This document shows, one piece after another, positions 26,465 to 35,114 of a stretch of 64,000 nucleotides of DNA. A program made the translations under genes and the position numbers. The DNA is from Puteibacter caeruleilacunae (GTDB lineage Bacteria > Bacteroidota > Bacteroidia > Bacteroidales > Prolixibacteraceae), in assembly GCA_005217565.1 (NCBI GenBank), contig SJCO01000006.1, positions 1 to 64,000 on the forward strand, read 5' to 3'. Numbering within the stretch: position 1 is the first letter of the stretch; each line of letters starts with the position of its first letter. Below the pieces are notes generated by a model. The model ran no database searches and was not told where the DNA came from. It saw only the letters and a list, made by a program, of their open reading frames with translations.

Positions 26465-26884
26465 TATAAACAGTATTAATCAATGTAGAAAAAGACAGGA
26501 AGCACCTGCGCAAACAAACTGCTTCCCGTCAACCACTTCTATCCATCATCAGAAAGGAGGTGGTAAATATGTGGTAAAGATAGATTTTTTGAAGCGATTA
26601 TTTGTTTCATTATGACAAGGATTGTAATAGTTTGTTATCATGACAGGTTTTGCAAATAATAACAGAAATGTGTGGAACTGCTTTCAACCTATATTTCGAA
26701 TAAGAGTATTCAATTTCGATTATTGCAGTGTGACGCTTAGCTATTTTATTATCATTTAGTATAATAGAATATTATTTTGTTGATTACAATTCAGTCTTAT
26801 TTGAAAAATATGTACAAACATGGAATTTGACTGTCAAGATCATTATCTGAATTCCGATAGTTAAATAACAAAAAGAAAATAAAA
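26465..26884. other. 420-base gap: inverted repeats and mini-ORF
   Basis: No gene is seen. An imperfect inverted repeat GACAGGAAGC/GCTTCCCGTC lies at about 26493-26529 and may terminate the ligase-like transcript, although the following T-run is missing. At about 26561-26580, a near-perfect ribosome-binding sequence (AAAGGAGGTGG) is followed by ATG TGG TAA, a two-codon frame. The same GGAGGTGGT can pair with ACCACTTCT 18 bases upstream. The rest is AT-rich and probably holds the promoter of the next peptide gene. Confidence 0.4.
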
Positions 26885-27208
26885 ATGAAAACGATTTATA
26901 AGTTACTGGCATTGTCAATAATATTGACATCTTTATTTAATATCGCGGTTTCAAATCAAGGTGAAAATTATAGTTCTACGACATTGGCGAAGTTAGGTTT
27001 GACTTTTACGAATGCATTTGGAACAGAATTAGAGACCGAAACGCTACAAAAACACCAATCATCATGTAGTTGTCTTAGTAATACCACTGGCGGCTGGGTT
27101 GCACAGAGTATTACTGAGTGCCAAGATTATGAGTGGTATCCTCCGATGGTGAGGCTGACTTGTAAGTTAACAAGTTGTCCAAGTGGATCGGCTTGTGGTA
27201 CTAAATAG
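26885..27208 (+). CDS. Six-cysteine secreted peptide 2
   Basis: A 107-residue precursor. The signal peptide ends FNIAVSNQ, close to LNIKASNQ in NVEALA-like peptide 2. After a spacer (TTLAKLGLTFTNAFGTELE) comes a region with six cysteines: SSCSCLS, TECQDYEWYPP, LTCKLTSCPSGSACGTK. The EWYP...C...PS...C ending parallels the peptide at 22329, though overall identity is low. A terminator-like hairpin follows, then a propeller gene and a CGPC protein. Likely a disulfide-containing exported peptide; no known family beyond an NVEALA-like resemblance is recognised. Confidence 0.6.
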   Translation: MKTIYKLLALSIILTSLFNIAVSNQGENYSSTTLAKLGLTFTNAFGTELETETLQKHQSSCSCLSNTTGGWVAQSITECQDYEWYPPMVRLTCKLTSCPSGSACGTK

Positions 27209-27215
27209 AGTAAGA

Positions 27216-27251
27216 AATAGAAGATGTCTTTATATTTAGATGTCTTCTATT
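27216..27251 (+). terminator. Hairpin after six-cysteine peptide 2
   Basis: AATAGAAGA (27216-27224) pairs with TCTTCTATT (27243-27251). It lies at the same place as the terminator behind the first six-cysteine peptide, between peptide and propeller gene; the T-run is poor. Confidence 0.5.
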
Positions 27252-27277
27252 ATTTAATAACATAAAAGCAAAAGACT

Positions 27278-28399
27278 ATGCGGATTAATAAAATGATTGA
27301 TAGACTAATTTTAGTAATTATTCTATTTATATCAATAAGTTGTTCGACACAAGATGATAGTAATGTTAACTCTATTGCAATCCTACGCAATATTAAGAAT
27401 ATGGGCAACCTTAATGATGTTTTTGTAGACTTTAAATACATTCCTCTAGAGACAAGAAAAGAAAGTCTTTTCGGTAGTATTGATAAGTTTATGAAGTATA
27501 ATGGTTTCTTTTTCATATTAGATAAGGTTAGGAAAAAAAAGATATTCATATTCGACGAACATGGTAAGTTTGTTCGAACTATTGGGAAAATAGGGAAAGG
27601 ACCAGGAGAATATGTTAATATCGAAGATTTTACAATCGATAAGAGAAATGGAAATATCCAGATATTGGCTTTCCCGTCAACGGTTTTAACTTATGGTTTT
27701 AATGGGACATTTCTGAGTAGTAGAAAATTAACAACTAATGCTTTGCTATGGAGTATTTCAAGTAATAATGACTGTTATGTTTGTGCGAGTAATCATCAAT
27801 CTGTATTGACTGGAAAAGAGGCTTGTCTTATCTTTAAATATGACCTAGAATTCAATCTGTTAGAGAAGAAAATAGATGTCTTGCCAGCATATATTGGATT
27901 ACCTCCATTGACACCTAATCCATTATTGTATGATAAAGAAAGAATAAGTTATTTCGATTCGTTTAACTCGCAAGTTCATTTAAATATTTCTGATAAAGAA
28001 AGTGATCAGGTTATCAAATTTGATTTTAATGGTAATGAGGTACCCTTAGAGGATCTCAAAGATCCCCAAGGTTTTTTCACTAATCAATTTAAGTATTCAT
28101 TTTTTATAAATGCCTTGATTGCAGATGATATACTGTTGACAAAGTTTATAAATAACGGGAAGCATCATTTGTCGCTAGTTGACTTGAAAGATGAAAGTTT
28201 TCTTTCATATAAATCGGAGTCATGGTTGCCAGACTTACTATTCTATGAAGACAATACCTTTTATTCAAGCATGAGTTGCCATTGGATAACCAAAGGACAT
28301 AAATTTTTTAAAGCAGAAAAAACTAATGATTATTCAACCGATCCTAGTAGTAATCCAGTTATTTTAACATTTAAGTTTAGTAATAATTGTAAGATATGA
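27278..28399 (+). CDS. 6-bladed beta-propeller lipoprotein, paralogue 8
   Basis: A 373-residue lipoprotein; the leader ends ISISC near residue 22. Family marks are FKYIPLETRKESLFGSIDK, FIFDEHGKFVRTIG, GKIGKGPGEYVNIEDFTID and the C-terminal SSNPVILTFKF. Its 3' end overlaps the next gene by 4 bases (ATGA), so expression of the propeller and the CGPC protein is probably coupled. It is the propeller of the second peptide-propeller-CxxC cassette. Confidence 0.82.
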   Translation: MRINKMIDRLILVIILFISISCSTQDDSNVNSIAILRNIKNMGNLNDVFVDFKYIPLETRKESLFGSIDKFMKYNGFFFILDKVRKKKIFIFDEHGKFVRTIGKIGKGPGEYVNIEDFTIDKRNGNIQILAFPSTVLTYGFNGTFLSSRKLTTNALLWSISSNNDCYVCASNHQSVLTGKEACLIFKYDLEFNLLEKKIDVLPAYIGLPPLTPNPLLYDKERISYFDSFNSQVHLNISDKESDQVIKFDFNGNEVPLEDLKDPQGFFTNQFKYSFFINALIADDILLTKFINNGKHHLSLVDLKDESFLSYKSESWLPDLLFYEDNTFYSSMSCHWITKGHKFFKAEKTNDYSTDPSSNPVILTFKFSNNCKI

Positions 28400-28992
28400 T
28401 ATCTAAAATATTGAATATATCACTTGTTGTGTCATCTTTATTGCTAGGATTGATATGCTTTGATTATGTTATTGGTTTAAATTCTAATTTCATAGAGCTA
28501 CAAAGAGAGAATCTGCAGTTATCAGGTAATGTGAAACAGTTAACATCGCTTATTCAAGAGTCAAATGAGGTAAAAGCGACGAAGATTGCAAATTGTATTT
28601 TAACGGATATAAATACCCTTCAAAACGTTCAAATGAACGATTTAATTGAAGGAGAATCAGATACTAAAATAATTTTTAGATTGAAAGATACAAATTGTGG
28701 TCCTTGTATTAGTGCACAAATAGAGATGTTGAAAAAATTGGATTCACTAGGAAATGTAATTATTGTCTCAAATTTGAGTAATGTTAGGCAATTGTATTTA
28801 GCAATTGATGAGAACAGATTAAAAACTCGAATATTCCAATTGGAAGAAGGTCAGATATTTGAGGGCGACGATAAAAATAAGGCACTCATAATATATGTGA
28901 ATAAATCAGGTGATATATTAAAAACATATTTTCTAGATGAGGATAGCTTCTGTTTTTTAAAGTTTATTGTTCCAGCAATTGCTTCTGTTTAG
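28396..28992 (+). CDS. Membrane-anchored CGPC thioredoxin-like protein 2
   Basis: A 198-residue protein with one N-terminal membrane segment (LNISLVVSSLLLGLICFDYVIGL), a heptad-rich linker (residues 32-60), then a thioredoxin-like domain: IIFRLKDTNCGPCISAQIEML. CGPC is the classical thioredoxin active site, and ALIIYVNKSGDILKTYFLDED fits the later strands, though the cis-proline is not evident. It is the positional counterpart of the CSSC protein at 23915, with little sequence identity. A role in redox handling of the six-cysteine peptides is an inference from position. Confidence 0.6.
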   Translation: MISKILNISLVVSSLLLGLICFDYVIGLNSNFIELQRENLQLSGNVKQLTSLIQESNEVKATKIANCILTDINTLQNVQMNDLIEGESDTKIIFRLKDTNCGPCISAQIEMLKKLDSLGNVIIVSNLSNVRQLYLAIDENRLKTRIFQLEEGQIFEGDDKNKALIIYVNKSGDILKTYFLDEDSFCFLKFIVPAIASV

Positions 28993-29266
28993 CAGTAATC
29001 TGAATAAACTGTATATAAATATTAAATCAAGTATTGATTTTTGAATATAGAAATAGGATTTTAATTTACTGTTGAATGTACTAGCTATATTAAATTGACG
29101 TGAATAATACTAAGGGTATTCCTTGTGTAAAGTTAAATGATTAGATTAAAAGTAAGTATATTCTATGACTCTGAGATTTGATGGAATGTATTGGTAGAAT
29201 TTATATGCTGATTGGCTACAGAAAAGTGTCAGTTATTGTCTTATTAGCGAGAAACTAACTTAAATT
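28993..29266. other. 274-base AT-rich gap before the RND set
   Basis: No ORF or clear hairpin is seen. It is probably the promoter region of the RND genes. No exact TAnnTTTG box was found on the plus strand. Confidence 0.3.
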
Positions 29267-32200
29267 ATGCAATTAAACCAACGAAGGCATATACCATCAT
29301 TTACCCTATTAATGACCTGCCTGGCGTTAACGCTGCTGGGCTTGGTTATTGTGCCATTGCTGGATGTAAGCTTATCGCCCAGCAGAAATAGCTCTTTTAT
29401 TTCTGTTGGATATAGCTACTCTGGTGCTAATGCCATAGTTGTTGATAGTGAGATTACTTCTAAACTGGAGGGCATACTGTCACAGGTTGAGGGATTGAAA
29501 AAAATTACTTCCCGGAGTGGAAATGGGAATGGTTATATCGGATTGCAACTTAACAAGGATGTTGATATGGATGCTGCCCGTTTTGAGGTGTCTACATTGA
29601 TTCGTCAGGTATATCCGCAATTGCCGGTTGGTGTTTCTTATCCTGATATTCGGGCTTCTGGAAGCGATGATGAGAAAACGGTAGAGCAATTGCTGAGCTT
29701 CACTCTTAATGGTGCAGGCAGGAGATGGGAGGTTGGAAATGTTGCAGAATCAACAATAAAACCACGACTTTCACTCTTAAACGGGGTGCACGAGGTTATT
29801 ATATCTGGATATACTCCTCTGGAATGGAATCTGATCTACGATTATAACAAGCTGAAGCAATTGAATTTAACTCCTGATGATATTAGTAGACAGATCAGGA
29901 GTTATTATCGTTCGGCTTCCATTGGTGCAGTGAAGCAACTAAATGGGAATAATCAGCAACTTTATAGTACACCTGTTGTTTTACAGGGGCTAGACAGGGA
30001 AAAGCCTCAATGGGATAGAATTCAGATTGAGGCAGGTGGTCGTTTGTTTAAGTTAACCGATCTGGTAAGTCAGGAAAAGAAAGAATCACTACCCTCAAGT
30101 TATTATCGGATTAATGGCTTAAATACGGTTAACATCCGAGTAATGACTACTGCCGATGCCAATCAATTGGTGGTAGGTGACCAAATAAAAAGAGAGATTG
30201 AAAAGATTAGTGAAGAGTTGCCCAAAGGCTATTCTCTTGCAACAAGTTATGATGGAACAGTATTTATCAAGGATGAACTTCAAAACATTGTCTTCCGTAT
30301 CGCACTTTCATTGTTGTTATTGTTTGTATTTGTCTGGATTGTTAGTCGTAGTTGGCGCTATGTAGGCATCTTGCTGGTTAGTCTGATTGCCAATATATTC
30401 ATTGCTTTTATTTTCTATTACTGGTTTAATGTTGAGATTCAGATTTACTCATTGGCAGGTATAACCATATCGCTGGGGATGATTATCGATAATACAATTG
30501 TGATGGTTGATCATATTCGTATTGGTAAAGGGGTGTCGATATTTCGGGGAATACTGGCCGCAACGCTGACAACCTGCGGGGCTTTGGTGGTTGTTTTCTT
30601 TTTAGATGAACAACAGCAGTTGAAGCTCATCGACTTTGTCTATGTAATTCTGATTAACCTTAGTGTGTCGTTGGCTGTATCGCTGTTTTTTATTCCTGCC
30701 TTGTTACAACGTTTTCCCCTTCCCCGCCCTGCGGAGACCAGGCGCAGGAAGAATAAACAAAGACTGGTAAAAAGATACAATACTTACCTGGCAGGCATTA
30801 ATGTACTGTCGAGATTTCGTGTATGGGTGTTTGTGTTGGCACTTTTAGGTTTTGGACTGCCCACCTTTATGATGCCCAATCAACTGAAATCTGAACATTG
30901 GTATCAGAAAAGTTACAATACAGTCTTTGGAAACACGTTCTATCAGGAAACCATGCGGCCTATTGTTGATAAAGCGCTAGGGGGATCATTGCGACTGTTT
31001 TTGAAGGAGACCAAACAATTGGGGTTGGGAGGATCTTCGCGGCGTACTCAGCTGACAATTAGCGGGGATATGTATGAGGGTACGACGCTGGAACAGACTA
31101 ACGAGATATTTAAAAGGTTGGAGAATAAGCTGACAGGTTATGATGAGATAGAACAGTTTCAAACTTATATCAGAGGAACAGGGAATTCTACGATTCAGGT
31201 GTTTTTTAAACCAGAGCATGAGTTTACCTCTTTTCCTAGTTCGCTGAAATCGGAGATGGAATCGAAGGTCGTAGATATGGGCGTTGGCGATTGGAGTATT
31301 ACTGGTGTGGGGCGTGGTTTTGATAACTCTCTTCACGAGGGACGAAGAAATTCAAGGGTGACGTTTTATGGCTATAATTTGGAGCAACTGAAAGGATATG
31401 CTCATCGATTTAAAGAATATTTACAGGAGATTCAACGTGTTGACGCTAAAAGTATTTTTATCAATGGTCGTGCTACCCGTAATGATCAGGTTCATCGGGA
31501 GCATATTATTGATTTGAATGAGAAGCGCCTCTCTCAGGCTGGTATTGGTCAGGGTAATATTCTTTATGAGCTAAGAAAATTATCGCGTAACGAAACGGCT
31601 GTTACCGACTTGTACAATAATGGGGTGCGGGAACCTGTGAGATTAAAACGTGCAGATAGGAGTATTCCTGACAACTGGGAGTTTTACCATAAGGCACTAC
31701 CGGTAGGGAAAGATAAGATTGCGCGTATGGATTTCTTTGGAACACTGAAAAAAGAAAGGGTGACTGATTTGATCAACAAAGAAAACATGGAGTACACTAT
31801 GGTGGTTGAGTTTGATTTTATTGGTTCATATGGGCAGAAAGAGTACCTGGTGGGGAGGGTGATCAAAAAAATGGCTGATGAGTTACCTATTGGCTATAGG
31901 CTGAAGCAGCAGATATTTTACGGAGGTGCCTGGGGGAATAAATCTGATAAGGATAATCGATTGTTCATTCTCATTCTTATTTTGGCCATCATCTTTGGTA
32001 TCTGTGCCATTGTATTTGAGTCGCTGCGACAACCGTTTATGGTGTTGGTGATGATTCCTCTTTCTTTTATCGGGGTATTTCTAACATTTTATCTGTTTGA
32101 TGTGCCGTTCGGACAAGGAGGGTATGCTGCTTTGCTGTTGCTAAGTGGTCTTACAGTAAATGCTGCACTGTATATTATAAATGATTTGAATGCTATTAGA

Positions 32201-32455
32201 CGAAGATATCAGCATCTGGATCCTTTGAGGGCATATGTTTATGCATTCCGACAGAAGATTGTACCGATTATGCTGACGATTTTTTCAACGGTGCTGGGAT
32301 TGATTCCGTTCTTGTTTGGAGGGGAAAAGGATGTGTTTTGGTATAGTCTGGCGTTGGGAACCATGGGGGGACTGCTGTTTTCGTTAGTAGCGTTGGTTGT
32401 GGTGCTGCCGTTAATGGTGAGGAAGCGTAAAACAGAACACGCTTCCAGGTCCTAA
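29267..32455 (+). CDS. RND-family transporter permease 1
   Basis: A 1062-residue inner-membrane permease of the AcrB/MdtB class, normal length, with a membrane segment near residue 15-35, a first periplasmic loop, a membrane bundle near 340-500, a second loop, and a final bundle near 890-1050. The TM4 proton-relay region is GMIIDNTIVMVDH (about 404-416), with one aspartate where AcrB has two in tandem. It drives export through a tripartite pump using the proton gradient. GC is higher than in the peptide genes just upstream, so codon use changes here. Adaptor, channel and a second, different permease follow. Its stop codon lies within an inverted repeat. Confidence 0.9.
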   Translation: MQLNQRRHIPSFTLLMTCLALTLLGLVIVPLLDVSLSPSRNSSFISVGYSYSGANAIVVDSEITSKLEGILSQVEGLKKITSRSGNGNGYIGLQLNKDVDMDAARFEVSTLIRQVYPQLPVGVSYPDIRASGSDDEKTVEQLLSFTLNGAGRRWEVGNVAESTIKPRLSLLNGVHEVIISGYTPLEWNLIYDYNKLKQLNLTPDDISRQIRSYYRSASIGAVKQLNGNNQQLYSTPVVLQGLDREKPQWDRIQIEAGGRLFKLTDLVSQEKKESLPSSYYRINGLNTVNIRVMTTADANQLVVGDQIKREIEKISEELPKGYSLATSYDGTVFIKDELQNIVFRIALSLLLLFVFVWIVSRSWRYVGILLVSLIANIFIAFIFYYWFNVEIQIYSLAGITISLGMIIDNTIVMVDHIRIGKGVSIFRGILAATLTTCGALVVVFFLDEQQQLKLIDFVYVILINLSVSLAVSLFFIPALLQRFPLPRPAETRRRKNKQRLVKRYNTYLAGINVLSRFRVWVFVLALLGFGLPTFMMPNQLKSEHWYQKSYNTVFGNTFYQETMRPIVDKALGGSLRLFLKETKQLGLGGSSRRTQLTISGDMYEGTTLEQTNEIFKRLENKLTGYDEIEQFQTYIRGTGNSTIQVFFKPEHEFTSFPSSLKSEMESKVVDMGVGDWSITGVGRGFDNSLHEGRRNSRVTFYGYNLEQLKGYAHRFKEYLQEIQRVDAKSIFINGRATRNDQVHREHIIDLNEKRLSQAGIGQGNILYELRKLSRNETAVTDLYNNGVREPVRLKRADRSIPDNWEFYHKALPVGKDKIARMDFFGTLKKERVTDLINKENMEYTMVVEFDFIGSYGQKEYLVGRVIKKMADELPIGYRLKQQIFYGGAWGNKSDKDNRLFILILILAIIFGICAIVFESLRQPFMVLVMIPLSFIGVFLTFYLFDVPFGQGGYAALLLLSGLTVNAALYIINDLNAIRRRYQHLDPLRAYVYAFRQKIVPIMLTIFSTVLGLIPFLFGGEKDVFWYSLALGTMGGLLFSLVALVVVLPLMVRKRKTEHASRS

Positions 32456-32470
32456 CGGACGCTGAAAGGT
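32447..32470. repeat. Inverted repeat, left copy, by RND set
   Basis: aggtcctaacggacgctgaa (continuing to AGGT) spans the stop codon of RND permease 1. Its reverse complement, with one base fewer, occurs at 38181-38203 and again in diverged form at 38663-38685. Confidence 0.65.
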
Positions 32471-32535
32471 GTTTGGGGAGTAAAGAACTCCTGACAGCGT
32501 GTGATAAGATAAGAAACTAAAGAACTTTAAACGAT

Positions 32536-33597
32536 ATGAGACAAATTATTTACGGGATTATATTGATTGGGATGGTTGCTGGTTGTACTTCAACAGCTGA
32601 GAATTCCCGGCGCTTTGAGCGTATGAATCAGTTTGAAGATAAAAATATTGTGGTGACTGATTTTGCTAAGACCGACATCTTTAAGCGGGAGTTTGAGAGT
32701 AATGGTAAACTGGAGGCTGTGAGAAGTGCTGCCCTAACCTACGAGATTGATGAATGTATTGTATCAATTGAAGCAGAAAATGGTGATCGCGTGAAGAAAG
32801 GACAGACTTTATCGCAACTGGATGATACTAAGCTTCATCATAGCTTTGATAAATCGCTCCGCCAGATGGAGAAGAGTAAGCTGGGATTGGAGGATGTGCT
32901 GATCAATATGGGGTATCAACTAAAGGATACTGCTAATATCCCTGATCATATGATGAAGATTGCATTGATCCGTTCGGGCTTTAAGGATGCTCAATCGGAT
33001 TATGAGATGGCAAAAATTCAGTTGAGCAAAACTTCTGTAGCTGCGCCATTTGATGGTATTGTGGCTGACTTGAAGGCCAAAGAGTTGAATCGCTCCGGGC
33101 AGTATAAGGAGTTTTGTACGTTGATAGATGATTCTTCGTTTGATATTGTGTTTCCACTGTTGGAGAGTGAGGCGTTTGAGCTGACTCCGGGAATGGAGGT
33201 GGCTGTAGTGCCTTATGCCTTTGATAGTGATACTATTCCCGGGGTATTGTCGCAGGTAAATCCTCGTGTTGATGAAACAGGGATGGTGCAGGCAAAAGCC
33301 ACGGTAAAGAATATCACCGGCAGATTGGCAGATGGGATGAATGCCAAGGTGATTGTACGTAAGTCGGTTGGTAAGCGTACTATTATTCCTAAGAGTGCGG
33401 TTACCTTACGTCAGGAGAAGAAGGTGGTGTTTGTATGTAAGAACGATACTGCTTACTGGAACTACGTGAAGGTTGGTGAAGAGAACGCAGCCTATTGCAC
33501 CATTAGAGAGGGGAATATCAAGCCTGGTGATGAGGTGATTATTGATGGAAACTTCAATCTGGCTCACCTGGTGCCGGTAGTAAAAATGAACCGATAA
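32536..33597 (+). CDS. RND efflux periplasmic adaptor lipoprotein
   Basis: A 353-residue membrane-fusion protein (HlyD/AcrA class) that links an RND permease to the outer-membrane channel. The leader ends MVAGCTS, so it is probably lipid-anchored. The biotinyl-lipoyl half-motifs are EIDECIVSIEAENGDRVKKGQTLSQLD near residue 75 and TSVAAPFDGIVADL near 165, with a short helical hairpin between them. Beta-barrel and membrane-proximal domains follow (GMEVAVVP, IPKSAV). It starts 80 bases after permease 1 and 11 bases before the channel gene. Confidence 0.92.
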   Translation: MRQIIYGIILIGMVAGCTSTAENSRRFERMNQFEDKNIVVTDFAKTDIFKREFESNGKLEAVRSAALTYEIDECIVSIEAENGDRVKKGQTLSQLDDTKLHHSFDKSLRQMEKSKLGLEDVLINMGYQLKDTANIPDHMMKIALIRSGFKDAQSDYEMAKIQLSKTSVAAPFDGIVADLKAKELNRSGQYKEFCTLIDDSSFDIVFPLLESEAFELTPGMEVAVVPYAFDSDTIPGVLSQVNPRVDETGMVQAKATVKNITGRLADGMNAKVIVRKSVGKRTIIPKSAVTLRQEKKVVFVCKNDTAYWNYVKVGEENAAYCTIREGNIKPGDEVIIDGNFNLAHLVPVVKMNR

Positions 33598-33608
33598 AAC
33601 ACAACGCA

Positions 33609-35096
33609 ATGCGCTACTATTCTATAAAACGAATCTTCTTTCTTTTGCTGATGATTGGGTGCAGTGAAATTAGTGCCCAGTCGCTTGAGTTGACCCTTCA
33701 GCATACGATTAACATGGCCAATGAGCAGTCGCTGGATGCATTCAGGGCACGCTATATGCTGCGCATAAAATCATTGGAGTACGATGATTTTAAGACAGCA
33801 TTACTTCCTAAGCTGTCGTTGGGATTAACGCCTGTGAACTATACGCGTAGTATTACAGAGGTGTACAACTACAATGATCAAAAATATGAGTCGGTGGAGA
33901 TTCAGCGTCTTACCTCGCAATACAATATTGGTATTCAACAAAAGGTTGGTTTTACCGGAGGTGATATTAGTATTTATTCAGATCTTAAGCGTAGTCAGCG
34001 ATATGGCAGCGATAACGATAACCTTGATTTTATCTCTACCCCTTTCAGTATCTCATATCGTCATAACTTCTCGAATATCAATCAATACAAATGGAAGGCA
34101 AAGATAGAGCCCTTGAAGTTTGAGAAGGCAAAACTTGATTATCTGGAGGGGCGTGAGCAAACAGCCATAAAGGCTACTGATCTGTTTTTTAATTTGCTGA
34201 CCGCCCAGACCAATATGGATATTGCCCGTCTTAATCAAATGAATGCAGACTCGTTGCTGAGTATTGGGCGCAAACGTAAGGCTATTGGTTCTATTACAAG
34301 AGATGATTTATTGAATCTGGAGTTGAAACAGGTAAATGCTTCTATCAAGCTTGACCAGTCGGGAAATACACTGGAAAGTGCGCGACTTGATTTGTGTGAC
34401 TTTTTAGAATTGCCGCTCAATACGAAGCTTTCATGCATTGCTCCAAAGCAGGTGTTGCTTGGTCATATTGATCCAAAAAACGCACAGGAGCAGGCTTTGC
34501 TGAACAATCCGGATATTCATGATCTGACACAAAAGCTGCTGGAGGCAGAAAAGCAGGTGATTACAGCTAAAAGGAGTCGCTTTAATGTGGATATGGAATT
34601 GGGGTTTGGATATAATCAGAACAGACCTGAATTTACCGAGGCTTTTCAGGATTTACTGGATCGGCAGAACATGCGATTATCAATGAATATTCCATTGGTA
34701 GACTGGAAATCAACCAAAAGAAATATCCAGCGGGCTGCGCTGAATAAAGAGTTGGTAGAGAAGAATAATGCAAAGATTCAACAACAGCTGATGCTTAGTA
34801 TTGCCAAAAATACCAATGAGTTTAACCTTAAACTTAAAGAATTGAACTCTGCTGCCACAGCTGATACGATTTCACAACTGGCGTATGAGGCTACACAGCA
34901 ACGTTTCGGACTGGGAAAAGTAAATGTTATTGCCATTAATGAGGCCTACCAATCGATGTATTCCGCTAAGAATAGTTATATCTCAGCGCTACGAAATTAC
35001 TGGAAATCATATTATACCATGCGCCGACTCTGTCTATTTGATTTTGAGAAGAAAGAGAATCTGATGCGGTTGTTTGATAAACTAATGGATAACTAA
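33609..35096 (+). CDS. TolC-family outer-membrane channel
   Basis: A 495-residue outer-membrane efflux protein. A signal peptide (FFLLLMIGCSEISAQ) is followed by two repeats of long helices and strands typical of TolC proteins: LTLQHTINMANEQSLDAFRARY at the start and ATQQRFGLGKVNVIAINEAYQSMYSAKNSYISALRNYWKSYYTMRRL at the end. The GLGKVNVIAINEAY stretch is the common family end motif. Gene spacing on both sides is under 20 bases, so it is translated from the same message as adaptor and permease 2. Confidence 0.92.
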   Translation: MRYYSIKRIFFLLLMIGCSEISAQSLELTLQHTINMANEQSLDAFRARYMLRIKSLEYDDFKTALLPKLSLGLTPVNYTRSITEVYNYNDQKYESVEIQRLTSQYNIGIQQKVGFTGGDISIYSDLKRSQRYGSDNDNLDFISTPFSISYRHNFSNINQYKWKAKIEPLKFEKAKLDYLEGREQTAIKATDLFFNLLTAQTNMDIARLNQMNADSLLSIGRKRKAIGSITRDDLLNLELKQVNASIKLDQSGNTLESARLDLCDFLELPLNTKLSCIAPKQVLLGHIDPKNAQEQALLNNPDIHDLTQKLLEAEKQVITAKRSRFNVDMELGFGYNQNRPEFTEAFQDLLDRQNMRLSMNIPLVDWKSTKRNIQRAALNKELVEKNNAKIQQQLMLSIAKNTNEFNLKLKELNSAATADTISQLAYEATQQRFGLGKVNVIAINEAYQSMYSAKNSYISALRNYWKSYYTMRRLCLFDFEKKENLMRLFDKLMDN

Positions 35097-35114
35097 GCAC
35101 TATTACGCACTATC

